64,000 bases of DNA from Desulfamplus sp. Lineage in GTDB: Bacteria > Desulfobacterota > Desulfobacteria > Desulfobacterales > Desulfobacteraceae. The notes beneath the pieces are model-generated. The model had not been told where the DNA came from and ran no database searches. It saw only the letters and a program-made list of their open reading frames with translations. The stretch is taken from contig JADFZQ010000016.1 in NCBI GenBank assembly GCA_015232455.1, positions 1 through 64,000 on the forward strand. Reading direction: 5' to 3'. The first letter of the stretch is position 1, and every line of letters begins with the position of its first letter. The translations under genes were made by a program, and so were the position numbers. This document shows, in pieces, positions 6,305 to 15,639 of the stretch.

Positions 6305-8485
6305 TCAAATATTCACTTGAGTCAGTCTATAATTTGGGTTTTCAAAGACATCAACCTTAACTTGTCCAAGAGTCTCTTGCCTTATTCTTCTTGATTTTAC
6401 TCGTGATGTTTCAATGTCCTCTGCTGGAATTTTATTTTTTTTATACCAGTTATCTGGGTTGGACAAAAATTTTATAATCTCTTTTAACGCCTCATCAGCA
6501 GTGCGGCAGGGCTTAATTAGATTTGGGATAAATGGTGGACCATACTTTCTATCTGCAATCTCAATAGTCTGTTTCTGTGCATGATTCCATAAATTATCAG
6601 GGTCAAGCAAAATTATAGGGGCAAGTGGATTTTCGTGGATTTTCATAGAAGTGATTGAGATGGCAAGCTCTTCAGAGCTTCCGTATCCACCTGTATTGAT
6701 AATTGGAAGATTGCTCAACTTTTGAAGGTGATCTTGTCTTGAAAGGCGAAGTCCCTCTTTATATTTAATAAGCCCATCGCAGGTTGTAAGAGATAGTTGC
6801 CTCTCACCTTCAAGGTCAATTGCAATTCCAGCACTCATTATGTTGTGTTTTCTTGCAAGATCATTTGACTCTTTCATAAGTCCCGGTCCACCTCCATGAG
6901 CAATTCCCATCTCATCACCAAGTTTTGCTGCAAGCTGACTTAAAAGCTCAATTGTTAGCCTATTATCAGCCTCTTTGGTGTGTGAGCCGTAAAATGCAAA
7001 CCAATATCTTACCTTATCAAATCGTTCTTTATCATCAGGTTCCATAAAACAGCCATGATAAAAAGTATAGATTTTGTCAGTCTCTGAATCATAGCGTAAA
7101 AATTCACATGCAGAGTGGTCAGCGTGAGTTAACTTTATCATCTTTTTGATATAGTCATCTTCAAAAGATGGATTAGCTGAATTTATTAAAAAGGTTCTTA
7201 TACCGCTTCTATTCAAAGCATTTATGACTTCATGCGATGGAAACTTATCTCCAATAAAGATACGGCTATTAATTCCCCCAAGCACAGATAGCTTTTGAAG
7301 AGTTTTTCTAAACTCTCCATTTTGAAGCTCATTTTCTTCTGAAGTTGGAAGAACTAACTCTGACTTACGCGATGTGCTTTGAACTACAGAGTGTTTAATA
7401 ATTTCAAACTGTGCCTCACCTTCAATATCTTTAGCCCTTGGAATTTGAATAAAATTCCCTTTATTTAGAATCATACCCAAAGAGTGGTTGTGAATAGAGC
7501 GAAACAGATTGCTTATCTCTGCGTTTGTAAGAAGATCATAAACTCTGTATCCCTCTTTTACCTTACTCTTTTCCAATGGCACAGTTAGCGGATTTTTTGT
7601 TCTGAAAAAACGGACTCTAATTTTGATTTCACTCAATGGGGTGTCGCAATTTCCAAAATTGTATAGCTCAACTTGTCTATCTCTAAAAGTGCGAAAAGGA
7701 TCAAGAACCCTTGCTGGAAGATGTTCAATCAAATTTGCTTCTGGCTCTACAACAGCATCAATTATTGCATATACATCTCCAAGAGAGATTTTTACATCCC
7801 CTACAAACAGCTCATTTGGCTTTAGCACAGCACTTTTTAGATCAACTGCAACCCTTGATCTAATCTTGCCCAAAGCACTTCTACCCTCTTTGATAACAGC
7901 ATTTATGCTTGAAGGGTTAATGGCATAAGGTTCAAATATATATTGAAAAGGCTCAAGATCAATTGTTATGTAGTCAGAGATTTTCCCTGTTACTGGATCG
8001 CTCTCTTGATGAATTTCAAATCCTTCATAGTAGCCTTTAGTAATCTCTCTGCCTACAAAAAGCCTTTTATGGAGATAGTGCCGAACATCGTTAATTCTAA
8101 GTTCAGGATCCATGACAACAAGTCTGCCAATCTCATCTCCTTTTTTAAAAAGCTCAAGAACATTGCCTGTTTGCAATCCAGAGTCTAAAAGTGGGTTTAA
8201 ATTTTGAATCTGCCCATCAAGGTAAATATCTTGATTTTCAATGGTTGGCATTGTCGTTAAATTACTTTGATAAGTTTTAATGCCAATCTGGGCATTGCCG
8301 CTTCTTCCTACAAAAAAGTATGGCTTACCCTCTAAAATTGCTCCTCTTATATAATCTGAAACAGACGGAAAATAGAAAGTGGCTTGTATTGATTCTGTTG
8401 AGCCTATTTGCTCTGAGCTGCCTCTCTTTTCTTGAATTGTATGTATATAACCATCAGGGCTGATTATTTGGGATATGCCACTCAT
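6305..8485 (-). CDS. Large LOG-domain (Rossmann nucleotide-binding) protein with unassigned N-terminal half
   Basis: This protein is 726 residues long, far above the 180-250 of ordinary LOG (lysine-decarboxylase-like) proteins. The LOG signature lies in the last third: GGGPGLMKES near 530 and NTGGYGSSEELA near 595, matching the GGGxxGLM and PGGxGTxxE motifs of enzymes that cleave nucleoside monophosphates, with the proline of the second motif replaced by Thr. Residues 1-450 are soluble, without obvious signal or membrane segment, and I do not recognise them. The start overlaps the stop of the GntR gene (ATGA), so the two are translationally coupled. A role in nucleotide or adenylyl metabolism is inferred from the domain and the adjacent sulfurylase/kinase. 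Confidence 0.7.
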   Translation of the reverse strand: MSGISQIISPDGYIHTIQEKRGSSEQIGSTESIQATFYFPSVSDYIRGAILEGKPYFFVGRSGNAQIGIKTYQSNLTTMPTIENQDIYLDGQIQNLNPLLDSGLQTGNVLELFKKGDEIGRLVVMDPELRINDVRHYLHKRLFVGREITKGYYEGFEIHQESDPVTGKISDYITIDLEPFQYIFEPYAINPSSINAVIKEGRSALGKIRSRVAVDLKSAVLKPNELFVGDVKISLGDVYAIIDAVVEPEANLIEHLPARVLDPFRTFRDRQVELYNFGNCDTPLSEIKIRVRFFRTKNPLTVPLEKSKVKEGYRVYDLLTNAEISNLFRSIHNHSLGMILNKGNFIQIPRAKDIEGEAQFEIIKHSVVQSTSRKSELVLPTSEENELQNGEFRKTLQKLSVLGGINSRIFIGDKFPSHEVINALNRSGIRTFLINSANPSFEDDYIKKMIKLTHADHSACEFLRYDSETDKIYTFYHGCFMEPDDKERFDKVRYWFAFYGSHTKEADNRLTIELLSQLAAKLGDEMGIAHGGGPGLMKESNDLARKHNIMSAGIAIDLEGERQLSLTTCDGLIKYKEGLRLSRQDHLQKLSNLPIINTGGYGSSEELAISITSMKIHENPLAPIILLDPDNLWNHAQKQTIEIADRKYGPPFIPNLIKPCRTADEALKEIIKFLSNPDNWYKKNKIPAEDIETSRVKSRRIRQETLGQVKVDVFENPNYRLTQVNI

Positions 8486-9156
8486 ATTCCGCCACCAAGA
8501 TGCCAGAATGCCGCCTCTTCTTGCATAATGCGATCCATAACAGCAATTTTGGTGTTATTAAGCTCACCCATAAGAACTAATTTTGCCCCTTCACAATCAT
8601 GTGCTTCAAGTTTTTGGATCAATATTTCATGAATATCTGGCATATCTTTTCCTGCATGACGGATAACCATAAACCTTGCTAATCTATCTAAAAGATGTTT
8701 CAAAGTAGAAGCAAGTTCCATGTTTTCAGATGCTTCAGCAACCATGAAATGGAAATTACGATTTTCGTCTGTATATCGGGTATAAGACAGATCATCTTCT
8801 CCTGAATACCCCAAATGAACTGATCTTAATTTTTCAACCATCTCTGGAGTTATATTTTTTGCTGCCCGCTCAATTGAGGCAAGCTCAAGAATCTCCCTTA
8901 GTTCAAGCATATCCCTTAGCTCTTTTAAGGTTATCCTTGTAACAAAATAACCAGAACGAGGCTTTATAGTAATCAATGCCTCTTGATTTAGCATCTGTAG
9001 AGCATCTCTTACTGGTGTAATACTGGTACCAAATTCTGTTTTTAGTAGATCAATTGATAATCTCTCTCCGGGTTTTAGCTTTCCATTTAATATTGCACTT
9101 CTTAAAGAGTTATAAATATCTTTTTTAGCTGTATATCCTTCAGTTATCTTGTGCAT
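8482..9156 (-). CDS. GntR-family (FCD-type) transcriptional regulator
   Basis: This 224-residue protein has an N-terminal winged helix (about 10-75, including KPGERLSIDLL and SITPVRDALQMLNQEALI) and a helical FCD ligand-binding domain (about 85-215). Members usually respond to a small acid and often repress their own operon. It is the first gene of the unit and overlaps the LOG gene by 4 bp, so it probably controls the LOG and sulfurylase/kinase genes. The divergent neighbour is a sigma-54 activator 392 bp away. Confidence 0.88.
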   Translation of the reverse strand: MHKITEGYTAKKDIYNSLRSAILNGKLKPGERLSIDLLKTEFGTSITPVRDALQMLNQEALITIKPRSGYFVTRITLKELRDMLELREILELASIERAAKNITPEMVEKLRSVHLGYSGEDDLSYTRYTDENRNFHFMVAEASENMELASTLKHLLDRLARFMVIRHAGKDMPDIHEILIQKLEAHDCEGAKLVLMGELNNTKIAVMDRIMQEEAAFWHLGGGI

Positions 9157-9548
9157 CTCTTATTTTTTACCTTATCTTAATTCATATAAAATTGATCGTT
9201 GTGCCAATTAATATTATGGCTATAATATCGCTAATAGATAAATTTTTGAGACTAATTTCCCATTGCTAAGTTGTCTCTAAAACATACATTTGATATATCT
9301 GAATATAAAAATTATCATATTAATTATTCAAATGAAAGTAAAAATTCGCCAATTTAATATGGAATCAATGGCAAAGTGGTGATATTGTATTCTTTTAAGA
9401 GGAAATATATACTTAACAAGGTCTTAGTTTGAGCTTTTAATTTGTTCTATTGCCCAAAGCTCAGGGCTGAAAGTATGACCGTGCGAAGTATATACAATAT
9501 TTAATTACCAATGTGATATTATTACCGTAAAAATTTAGGAATAAAGCC
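9157..9548. other. Intergenic region between divergent GntR and sigma-54 activator genes
   Basis: This 392-bp AT-rich stretch has no credible gene. It holds GAGAC (9248-9252) facing GTCTC (9273-9277), and TATATACTT near 9410 facing AAGTATATA near 9487. These are possible operator half-sites for the flanking regulators. No clear -24/-12 promoter was found. Confidence 0.35.
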
Positions 9549-11360
9549 GTGAACAAATCATCTTTTGACCTTTTCAAATCCTTTGCAGGAGAGCTTGATC
9601 CAATCTCACTTCAAAAAAAATTTCTTCTTGCCCTGCTTAAACTTCAAAATGTTGAGAGAGGATCAATCTGGATAAAAAAAAATAATTGTTACCATTGTAT
9701 TGAAGCTGCTGGTAAAGAGAGCGAAAATATTATTGGAATTGATATTGACGAGAAACAAAAAAGCATTGTGGGCTGGGTAATTGAAAATGGACAAAGAACG
9801 GTTGCTGATACTCAAAGTGATGCAAGACACTACAAAGAGCTTGAAGACAGACTTGCCGTTAAGAGTAGTTTAATACTTTGTTTCCCTCTATTTTTAAAAA
9901 ATACAACAGATTACAACGGAGCTGACTATAACGCAACGAGCTATAATAATGATAATCCAACTTATATTAAAAAAGAAGATAGAGCATTTAAACCAGATAA
10001 ATCTTATGGTAAAGGCAAAACAGTTTATGGAGCTGTGCAGATAATTGATACTACACCTGAAAAAAGTTGTGTAAATTTAGATGAAAGGTATCTTAATTAT
10101 CTACAAAATCTTGTTGATATTGGCTCTGTTGCTCTTAGTAATGCAGTTATATATAGCCAGAAAGTCAAAGAGACAGAATCTCTTAAGGTAACTCTTCAAA
10201 AACTTAGAGCAAGCTCAACGACAATTATTGGACAGAGCAAAAAATTTCAAGCATGTATGAATCTTGTAAAAAGCTATGCAGCATCTGATCTTCATGTTTT
10301 AATTACGGGGGAGAGCGGAACAGGAAAAGAGCTTGTGGCTAAAGAGATTCATAGGGCGGGTTCAAGAAGCGATAAACCTTTTTTAGTTCAAAATTGCAGT
10401 GCAATACCAGAATCTCTTTTAGAAAGTGAGCTTTTTGGTTATAAAAAAGGTGCTTTTTCAGGAGCGGCAAAGGATAAGAAAGGTCTATTTGAAGCTGCTG
10501 ACGGTGGAACTGTTTTTTTAGATGAAATAGGTGATATGCCATTTAATATTCAGGCTGCAATTTTAAGAGTTTTGCAAAACAATGAAGTTAAACCTGTTGG
10601 ATCAAACGAAGTTATTCATGTAAATGTTAGGATCATTTCAGCTACAAACCGTGATATAAGGCAGATGGCAACAGAAGGTAAATTCCGTCAAGATTTATTT
10701 TATAGGCTATCTGTTTTACCAATTGAATTACCACCCTTAAGAGAACGTAGAGAAGATATTCCTCTTTTAATACGATATTTTTTTAGGCTTGAGAGTCTAA
10801 AGAGTGGAATAAAGGAAAAAAAACTGAAACCTGATGTAATGCAAAAACTCATATCGTGGTCGTGGCCCGGAAATATAAGAGAACTTGAGAATCTAATAAG
10901 ATACCTCGTTGTAATTACAGATGGCCAAGCAGAGGGAGAATATATTGATATTGATGCTATTCCTGATCATTTTTTTCAACCCGCGATTCATGAAGAGTTT
11001 GGAAGTATTAGAGGTCCGTCAGTTACTATCGAAAATAATCAAGCCGTAACTAATCAAATTGAAAAGAGAAAAATAGGAGGATATTATACTGGCACAAGCA
11101 ATCCAATGGGAATATTACATCAAAACAACAACGAGTTACGAAACAGTGGCAACGCAAAATATCAAATAGAAATAGATTTTGGCAACCAGACTTGGGACGA
11201 GCTTGAAGAGAATTATATCAGATTCTTGCTTAGAAAAAACAATTGGAATGTTACATGGGCTGCTAAAGCCTCTGGCTTAAACCGTTCAACATTTGCATCA
11301 AGAATGAGAAGGCTTGGAATTAGAAAATCAGATATTTGTCATGATTTAAACAGAAAATAA
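9549..11360 (+). CDS. Sigma-54-dependent activator with N-terminal GAF domain
   Basis: The protein has 603 residues in three parts: a GAF sensor (about 20-200), interrupted by an Asn/Tyr-rich insertion near 115-150; an AAA+ domain with Walker A GESGTGKE (near 254) and Walker B GTVFLDEIGD; and a C-terminal Fis-type helix-turn-helix (about 545-603). The loop that contacts sigma-54 reads GAFSGA rather than the usual GAFTGA. It starts with GTG, with AGGA about 9 bases upstream. It would activate RpoN-dependent promoters; rpoN is in this window at 55161-56612. Its stop lies 4 bp from the convergent PilZ gene, with no terminator between. Confidence 0.92.
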   Translation: MNKSSFDLFKSFAGELDPISLQKKFLLALLKLQNVERGSIWIKKNNCYHCIEAAGKESENIIGIDIDEKQKSIVGWVIENGQRTVADTQSDARHYKELEDRLAVKSSLILCFPLFLKNTTDYNGADYNATSYNNDNPTYIKKEDRAFKPDKSYGKGKTVYGAVQIIDTTPEKSCVNLDERYLNYLQNLVDIGSVALSNAVIYSQKVKETESLKVTLQKLRASSTTIIGQSKKFQACMNLVKSYAASDLHVLITGESGTGKELVAKEIHRAGSRSDKPFLVQNCSAIPESLLESELFGYKKGAFSGAAKDKKGLFEAADGGTVFLDEIGDMPFNIQAAILRVLQNNEVKPVGSNEVIHVNVRIISATNRDIRQMATEGKFRQDLFYRLSVLPIELPPLRERREDIPLLIRYFFRLESLKSGIKEKKLKPDVMQKLISWSWPGNIRELENLIRYLVVITDGQAEGEYIDIDAIPDHFFQPAIHEEFGSIRGPSVTIENNQAVTNQIEKRKIGGYYTGTSNPMGILHQNNNELRNSGNAKYQIEIDFGNQTWDELEENYIRFLLRKNNWNVTWAAKASGLNRSTFASRMRRLGIRKSDICHDLNRK

Positions 11361-11364
11361 GTTG

Positions 11365-11844
11365 TTATTTCATCATATAAAAACCAATAACTTGTGAATA
11401 GTTCTCATCAACAAATTCAGCACCAATAACATTATTCATTTTTATCCTTACAGCACATCTTTTTGTAATAGGTTTATCTTTTTTCTCATCAAGGTTAAAC
11501 TCAACAACTATAATATCTCCAACTCCAATTTGAGATATGTATTTCTTATTTACAAAAACAAACTCAATACCAACCCCTCCAAGGGATATATCTTTAATAA
11601 TAATATCAAATTTCTTTTTATCATCACTATCTTTTTCAATATAGCATGAACCGGGAATACCAACCTGTTTTCTGAAATACTTACGAAATTCAAGCTGCAT
11701 CTCAGTTGACTGACCACATTGACACTTTATAGTTAACGTCTTTTTCTTATCCTTAAATGGTAAAGCATTAAATTTTCTCTGAAAACCGCAATTAGGGCAT
11801 ACAAATAGACTCTCATTGTTGTTATCAATATATCCTTTAACCAT
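11365..11844 (-). CDS. Zinc-ribbon / PilZ domain protein (paralogue A)
   Basis: The 159 residues begin with a zinc-ribbon-like segment (CPNC near 16-19, CQC near 41-43) and continue into a PilZ domain. The c-di-GMP contact motifs are visible: RKYFRK (RxxxR, near 54) and DISLGG (DxSxxG, near 90). It should be a cytosolic c-di-GMP receptor with a Cys cluster that may bind metal. It is a clear tandem paralogue of the next gene at 11988 (many identical residues, same layout). It is convergent with the sigma-54 activator. Confidence 0.8.
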   Translation of the reverse strand: MVKGYIDNNNESLFVCPNCGFQRKFNALPFKDKKKTLTIKCQCGQSTEMQLEFRKYFRKQVGIPGSCYIEKDSDDKKKFDIIIKDISLGGVGIEFVFVNKKYISQIGVGDIIVVEFNLDEKKDKPITKRCAVRIKMNNVIGAEFVDENYSQVIGFYMMK

Positions 11845-11987
11845 AAGACTCCTAATTAGATTTAATACAAATACAATTTTGTAACCGTACTTAAAACAGG
11901 AATAAATTTAAGCCTTATTATGTAAATCTCAAATTATGACCGATAGCAGCATATTTACCAAATAGACCTTCATTAACTTAAATGCCA

Positions 11988-12455
11988 TTACATAAGATAA
12001 AATCCCAACTGTTTTGAAAAGTTTTCGTCATCAAACTCTGCACCAATATGATTTGGTAGCTTCAGCCGGACTATACATCTTTTTGTAATTTGATCTTCTT
12101 TCTTATTATCAAGTTTAAAATCAACTTCAAGCAAATCTCCAACTTCAATATCAGCCATATATTTTTTATAAATATGAAGGAACTCAAGACCAATTCCTTT
12201 AAATGATAAATCTTTGACGATCATTTCACATTTTTTTTGAGTTTTTTTTATAACACATGAGCCAAAGAGTTCTACCTTTTTTCTGAACTGTTTTCTAAAC
12301 TCAATCTCCATTTCAGTGGAGTTACCACATTTGCATTTAACGGTAAGGGTCTTTTTTTTGTTTTTAAATGGTGATGCATCGAATCTTCTTTCAAATCCAC
12401 AGTGAGGGCAGAGAAAAACTGTTTGATTCTGCTCATCAACGTATGCTTTAACCAT
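11988..12455 (-). CDS. Zinc-ribbon / PilZ domain protein (paralogue B)
   Basis: The 155-residue tandem duplicate of the gene at 11365 shows the same CPHC and CKC clusters, RKQFRK (RxxxR) and DLSFKG (DxSxxG). Both copies keep the c-di-GMP motif, so neither looks decayed. The two genes are 143 bp apart on the same strand and could be co-transcribed. The target process cannot be read from the context, which is the far end of the pnp cluster. Confidence 0.8.
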   Translation of the reverse strand: MVKAYVDEQNQTVFLCPHCGFERRFDASPFKNKKKTLTVKCKCGNSTEMEIEFRKQFRKKVELFGSCVIKKTQKKCEMIVKDLSFKGIGLEFLHIYKKYMADIEVGDLLEVDFKLDNKKEDQITKRCIVRLKLPNHIGAEFDDENFSKQLGFYLM

Positions 12456-12935
12456 AACACCACCTGATGCATCTTTGCTTTGCTCATTGCCTTTATGCTC
12501 TCATATCAAAAAATAACAGCATTAAATAACCTATGGTAAGACATCTATTATTAATGTTTGAATATAACGACTATCCCTGTTTTATCAACTCAAACTGATA
12601 AAATCAACATACCTTGTGCATCTATAAAATAAAATATCATACTAATAGGCAGAATCAGAGAAATAATAGCTCAATTTGATATAAGAATCACAATTTTATG
12701 ACGCTAATCATTAAAATATTCGTAAATAACAGAGTTAATTTATAGTAAAGCAAAGAGCGTGCCTTCTGGTTTGTCAAACAGAAAGCAATTCTAAGATTTA
12801 GAGCTTAATTCAATATAAAAATCATGGATAATCGATGTTGCAAAGATTTGACAACTTTCTAAAAGTTGCCAAATCTTTGCCGATGATCTTCCAAATTAAA
12901 ATTTATGATATATCGGTAATGTTAAAATTTTTTGG
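12456..12935. other. Intergenic region downstream of pnp
   Basis: This 480-bp AT-rich stretch without a credible gene lies between the pnp stop and the start of the second PilZ gene. Its only clear structure is dispersed palindrome copy 2 (12841-12879). Confidence 0.5.
12841..12879. repeat. Dispersed palindrome, copy 2
   Basis: CAAAGATTTGACAACTTT pairs with AAAGTTGCCAAATCTTTG (one mismatch) around a 3-nt centre. It lies about 57 bp past the pnp stop. In minus-strand orientation it is flanked by ATCGGCA like copy 1 at 2229. No T-run follows it. Confidence 0.88.
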
Positions 12936-15041
12936 TTATTTCTTCTCTTCCATCACAGCTTTATGGCTTAGACGTATTTTGCCATCTCGTGTGATTTCAA
13001 GAACTTTTACTTTAAGTTTATCACCTTCTTTAACAACATCAGCAACTTTTTTCACCCTGTGAGCAGAGAGTTCTGAAATATGGACAAGCCCGTCAGTTCC
13101 AGTTTTGATTCTTACAAATGCACCAAAATCAGTTATTTTAACAACCTCGCCCTCATAAATACCTCCAACTTCGGGGTCAAGACATATATCATTTACAACC
13201 TTCAAAGCTGCTTCTCCATCTTTTTCATTTTCAGCAGAGATTTTTACAAGCCCTGTATCATCTACTTCAATAGTTGTGAAGGTGTCAGCTTGTATAGCAC
13301 GGATCATCTTTCCGCCAGGTCCTATTAAATCACGTATCTTATCTGGATTTATTTTAAGGGTATAAATCTTAGGTGCATGTGGCGACATCTCGCTTCTGGC
13401 TTTGTTAAGGGTTTCAAGCATTTTATTTAAGATATGAATTCTTCCCTCACGAGCCTGAGTCAATGCCTTTACCATAATATCGCGTGAAAGTTCTCGAATT
13501 TTAATATCCATTTGAAGAGCAGTAATACCAGTTTCGGTTCCAGCTACTTTAAAATCCATATCTCCAAAATGATCTTCATCACCAAGAATGTCGCTTAAAA
13601 CAACAGTATTATCTTCATCAGTAATAAGCCCCATTGCAATACCTGATACAGGAGCTTTTATCGGCACCCCACCATCCATCATAGCAAGAGTTCCAGCACA
13701 GACAGTTCCCATTGATGAACTTCCATTAGACTCCATTACCTCACCAACAACGCGGATAGTATATTCAAAGTCTGCCTTATCAGGCACAATTCTCTCAAGA
13801 GCACGGGTAGCAAGATTACCATGACCTATATCTCTTCTACTTGGACCTCCGGGACGTTTACACTCACCAACTGAAAATGGCGGGAAGTTATAGTGAAGCA
13901 TAAATGGGCGAGATTCATCACCACTTAATGTTTCAACTTTTTGCTCATCTCTGCCTGAACCTAAAGTTAGCACACCTAAAACTTGAGTCTCTCCACGGGT
14001 AAATAATGCACTTCCATGAGGTCTTGGAAGATTTCCAACTTCGCAAGTAATTTGGCGAATTTCATCAAAAGCTCTGCCGTCAATTCTTCGTTTCTCTTTA
14101 AGGACAATTTGACGGCTAATCTCTTTTACAAGATCGCCAAATAGAGATTTAACCTCTTTTGCTATATCTTTTATTTCACTATCATTTTCATAAAGTGGTT
14201 TTAGTTCTGCTATAACTTCATCTCTTACATTATCTAAAGCTATGTGCCTTTCAGCCTTACCCTTAATCTGGATTGCATTATGAATTCTATCTGAAGCACT
14301 TGTTTTTATCTTCTCAAGTAGTTCATAATTTATTTCAGGGGGTATAAGTTTGCGTTTTTCTTTACCCAACACTTTTTTAAGTTCATGCTGAATTTCAATA
14401 AGAGGCTGCATTGCATCATGCCCAAAAAATATGGCATCAAGCATCTCAGATTCAGAGACAATATTTGCTCCACCTTCAACCATCGTTACCCCAGTTTTTG
14501 AACCTGCTACCACAAGTTCGATATCGCTTTTTGACATCTGATCAATGGTGGGATTGACTACAAATTGCCCATTAACCCTTCCTACTCGAACTCCTGCAAT
14601 TGGTCCTAAAAATGGAATATCTGAAATTTCTAAGGCAGCAGATGCACCAACCATTGCAAGAACATCTGCCTCGTTTTCCTTGTCCATAGATAGCACTGTT
14701 GCAATAATCTGAGTCTCAAAATTATAACCTTTTTCAAACAAAGGGCGAATAGGTCTATCTATTAAACGGCTGGTAAGTGTCTCTTTGTCGCTTGGTCTTC
14801 CAATCTCACGCCTAAAATAATTTCCAGGTATCCTTCCTGCAGCATATATTTTCTCTTGATACTCTACAGAAAGAGGAAGAAAGCCAGACTCTTCTCTTTG
14901 CTCTTTTGAAGCTACAGCAGTTACAAGCACCACAGTATCACCATATCTAACAATCACAGCCCCAGAAGCCTGTTTTGCTATTTTGCCAGATGAGATTGAG
15001 AACTCTTTTCCATTGATAATTGTTGTAACAGTTTTTTCCAT
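12936..15041 (-). CDS. pnp: Polyribonucleotide nucleotidyltransferase (PNPase)
   Basis: The 701-residue protein has the full PNPase layout: two RNase PH-like domains, a KH domain ([15 protein letters not shown] region, near 560) and an S1 domain ([16 protein letters not shown], near 625). The catalytic segment [15 protein letters not shown] is intact. PNPase degrades RNA 3' to 5' using phosphate. It follows rpsO by 107 bp with a large hairpin between, the arrangement known from enterobacteria where the leader is an RNase III and autoregulation target. AGGAG precedes the ATG. Confidence 0.98.
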   Translation of the reverse strand: MEKTVTTIINGKEFSISSGKIAKQASGAVIVRYGDTVVLVTAVASKEQREESGFLPLSVEYQEKIYAAGRIPGNYFRREIGRPSDKETLTSRLIDRPIRPLFEKGYNFETQIIATVLSMDKENEADVLAMVGASAALEISDIPFLGPIAGVRVGRVNGQFVVNPTIDQMSKSDIELVVAGSKTGVTMVEGGANIVSESEMLDAIFFGHDAMQPLIEIQHELKKVLGKEKRKLIPPEINYELLEKIKTSASDRIHNAIQIKGKAERHIALDNVRDEVIAELKPLYENDSEIKDIAKEVKSLFGDLVKEISRQIVLKEKRRIDGRAFDEIRQITCEVGNLPRPHGSALFTRGETQVLGVLTLGSGRDEQKVETLSGDESRPFMLHYNFPPFSVGECKRPGGPSRRDIGHGNLATRALERIVPDKADFEYTIRVVGEVMESNGSSSMGTVCAGTLAMMDGGVPIKAPVSGIAMGLITDEDNTVVLSDILGDEDHFGDMDFKVAGTETGITALQMDIKIRELSRDIMVKALTQAREGRIHILNKMLETLNKARSEMSPHAPKIYTLKINPDKIRDLIGPGGKMIRAIQADTFTTIEVDDTGLVKISAENEKDGEAALKVVNDICLDPEVGGIYEGEVVKITDFGAFVRIKTGTDGLVHISELSAHRVKKVADVVKEGDKLKVKVLEITRDGKIRLSHKAVMEEKK

Positions 15042-15054
15042 AATTTCTCCTGAT

Positions 15055-15110
15055 AAAAAAAAGAGTCAGCAGAGACACAAAAAGATATTTTTTGTGCTGC
15101 TAACTCTTTT
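15055..15110 (-). terminator. rpsO-pnp intergenic hairpin with T-run
   Basis: On the minus strand a long interrupted stem (AAAAGAGT..AGCAG, then CACAAAAA pairing with TTTTTGTG, then CTGCTGACTCTTTT) is followed by eight T residues at 15055-15062. It lies just upstream of the pnp Shine-Dalgarno. It could terminate rpsO mRNA, act as an attenuator for pnp, or serve as an RNase III site. Confidence 0.8.
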
Positions 15111-15148
15111 ATTGAAATACTTACGATTTTGAACATTAATTCAAAATC

Positions 15149-15418
15149 TTATTTTCTTAACCCTAATTTGTCAATAAGTGTCCTGTATCTGTTTATATCT
15201 TTTCTCTTAAGATATTCAAGAAGACTTCTACGTCTTCCAACAAGAACAAGCAAACCCCTTCTTGAGTGGTGATCTTTTTGGTGAACTTTCACATGCTCAG
15301 TAAGATAGTTGATTCTGTGTGTCAAAATAGCAACCTGAACTTCAGGAGAACCTGTATCAGTTTCATGTTGGCGATATTGCTCGATCATTTCAAGTTTTTT
15401 TTCAGATAATTCATTCAT
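15149..15418 (-). CDS. rpsO: 30S ribosomal protein S15
   Basis: The 89-residue S15 has the family length and hallmark segments ([33 protein letters not shown]-like LEYLKRKD). S15 binds the central domain of 16S rRNA early in 30S assembly. AAGGAG precedes the ATG. It lies between truB and pnp in the classical order. Confidence 0.98.
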   Translation of the reverse strand: MNELSEKKLEMIEQYRQHETDTGSPEVQVAILTHRINYLTEHVKVHQKDHHSRRGLLVLVGRRRSLLEYLKRKDINRYRTLIDKLGLRK

Positions 15419-15639
15419 CTTAATAACTCCTTATTGGAATAGATAATTAATTGATACTCTGTGAATACCGTTTTTTCTGATATTAAAGTTATCCAATATT
15501 CCATTCAGACAACTGGTGTTCAAATAGGACAGATACAGAATATCTCAACAAATAAAATAACAACAACCACTACTAATAAAAGGCGATTTTTTTAGATTTT
15601 ATAAAAATCTATCATAAAATTTAGAAAGCAAATTACCAA

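Noticed and set aside
9369-9390. TGGCAAAG-containing stretch as a -24/-12 sigma-54 promoter
   Set aside because: No TTGC-type -12 element lies at the required spacing.
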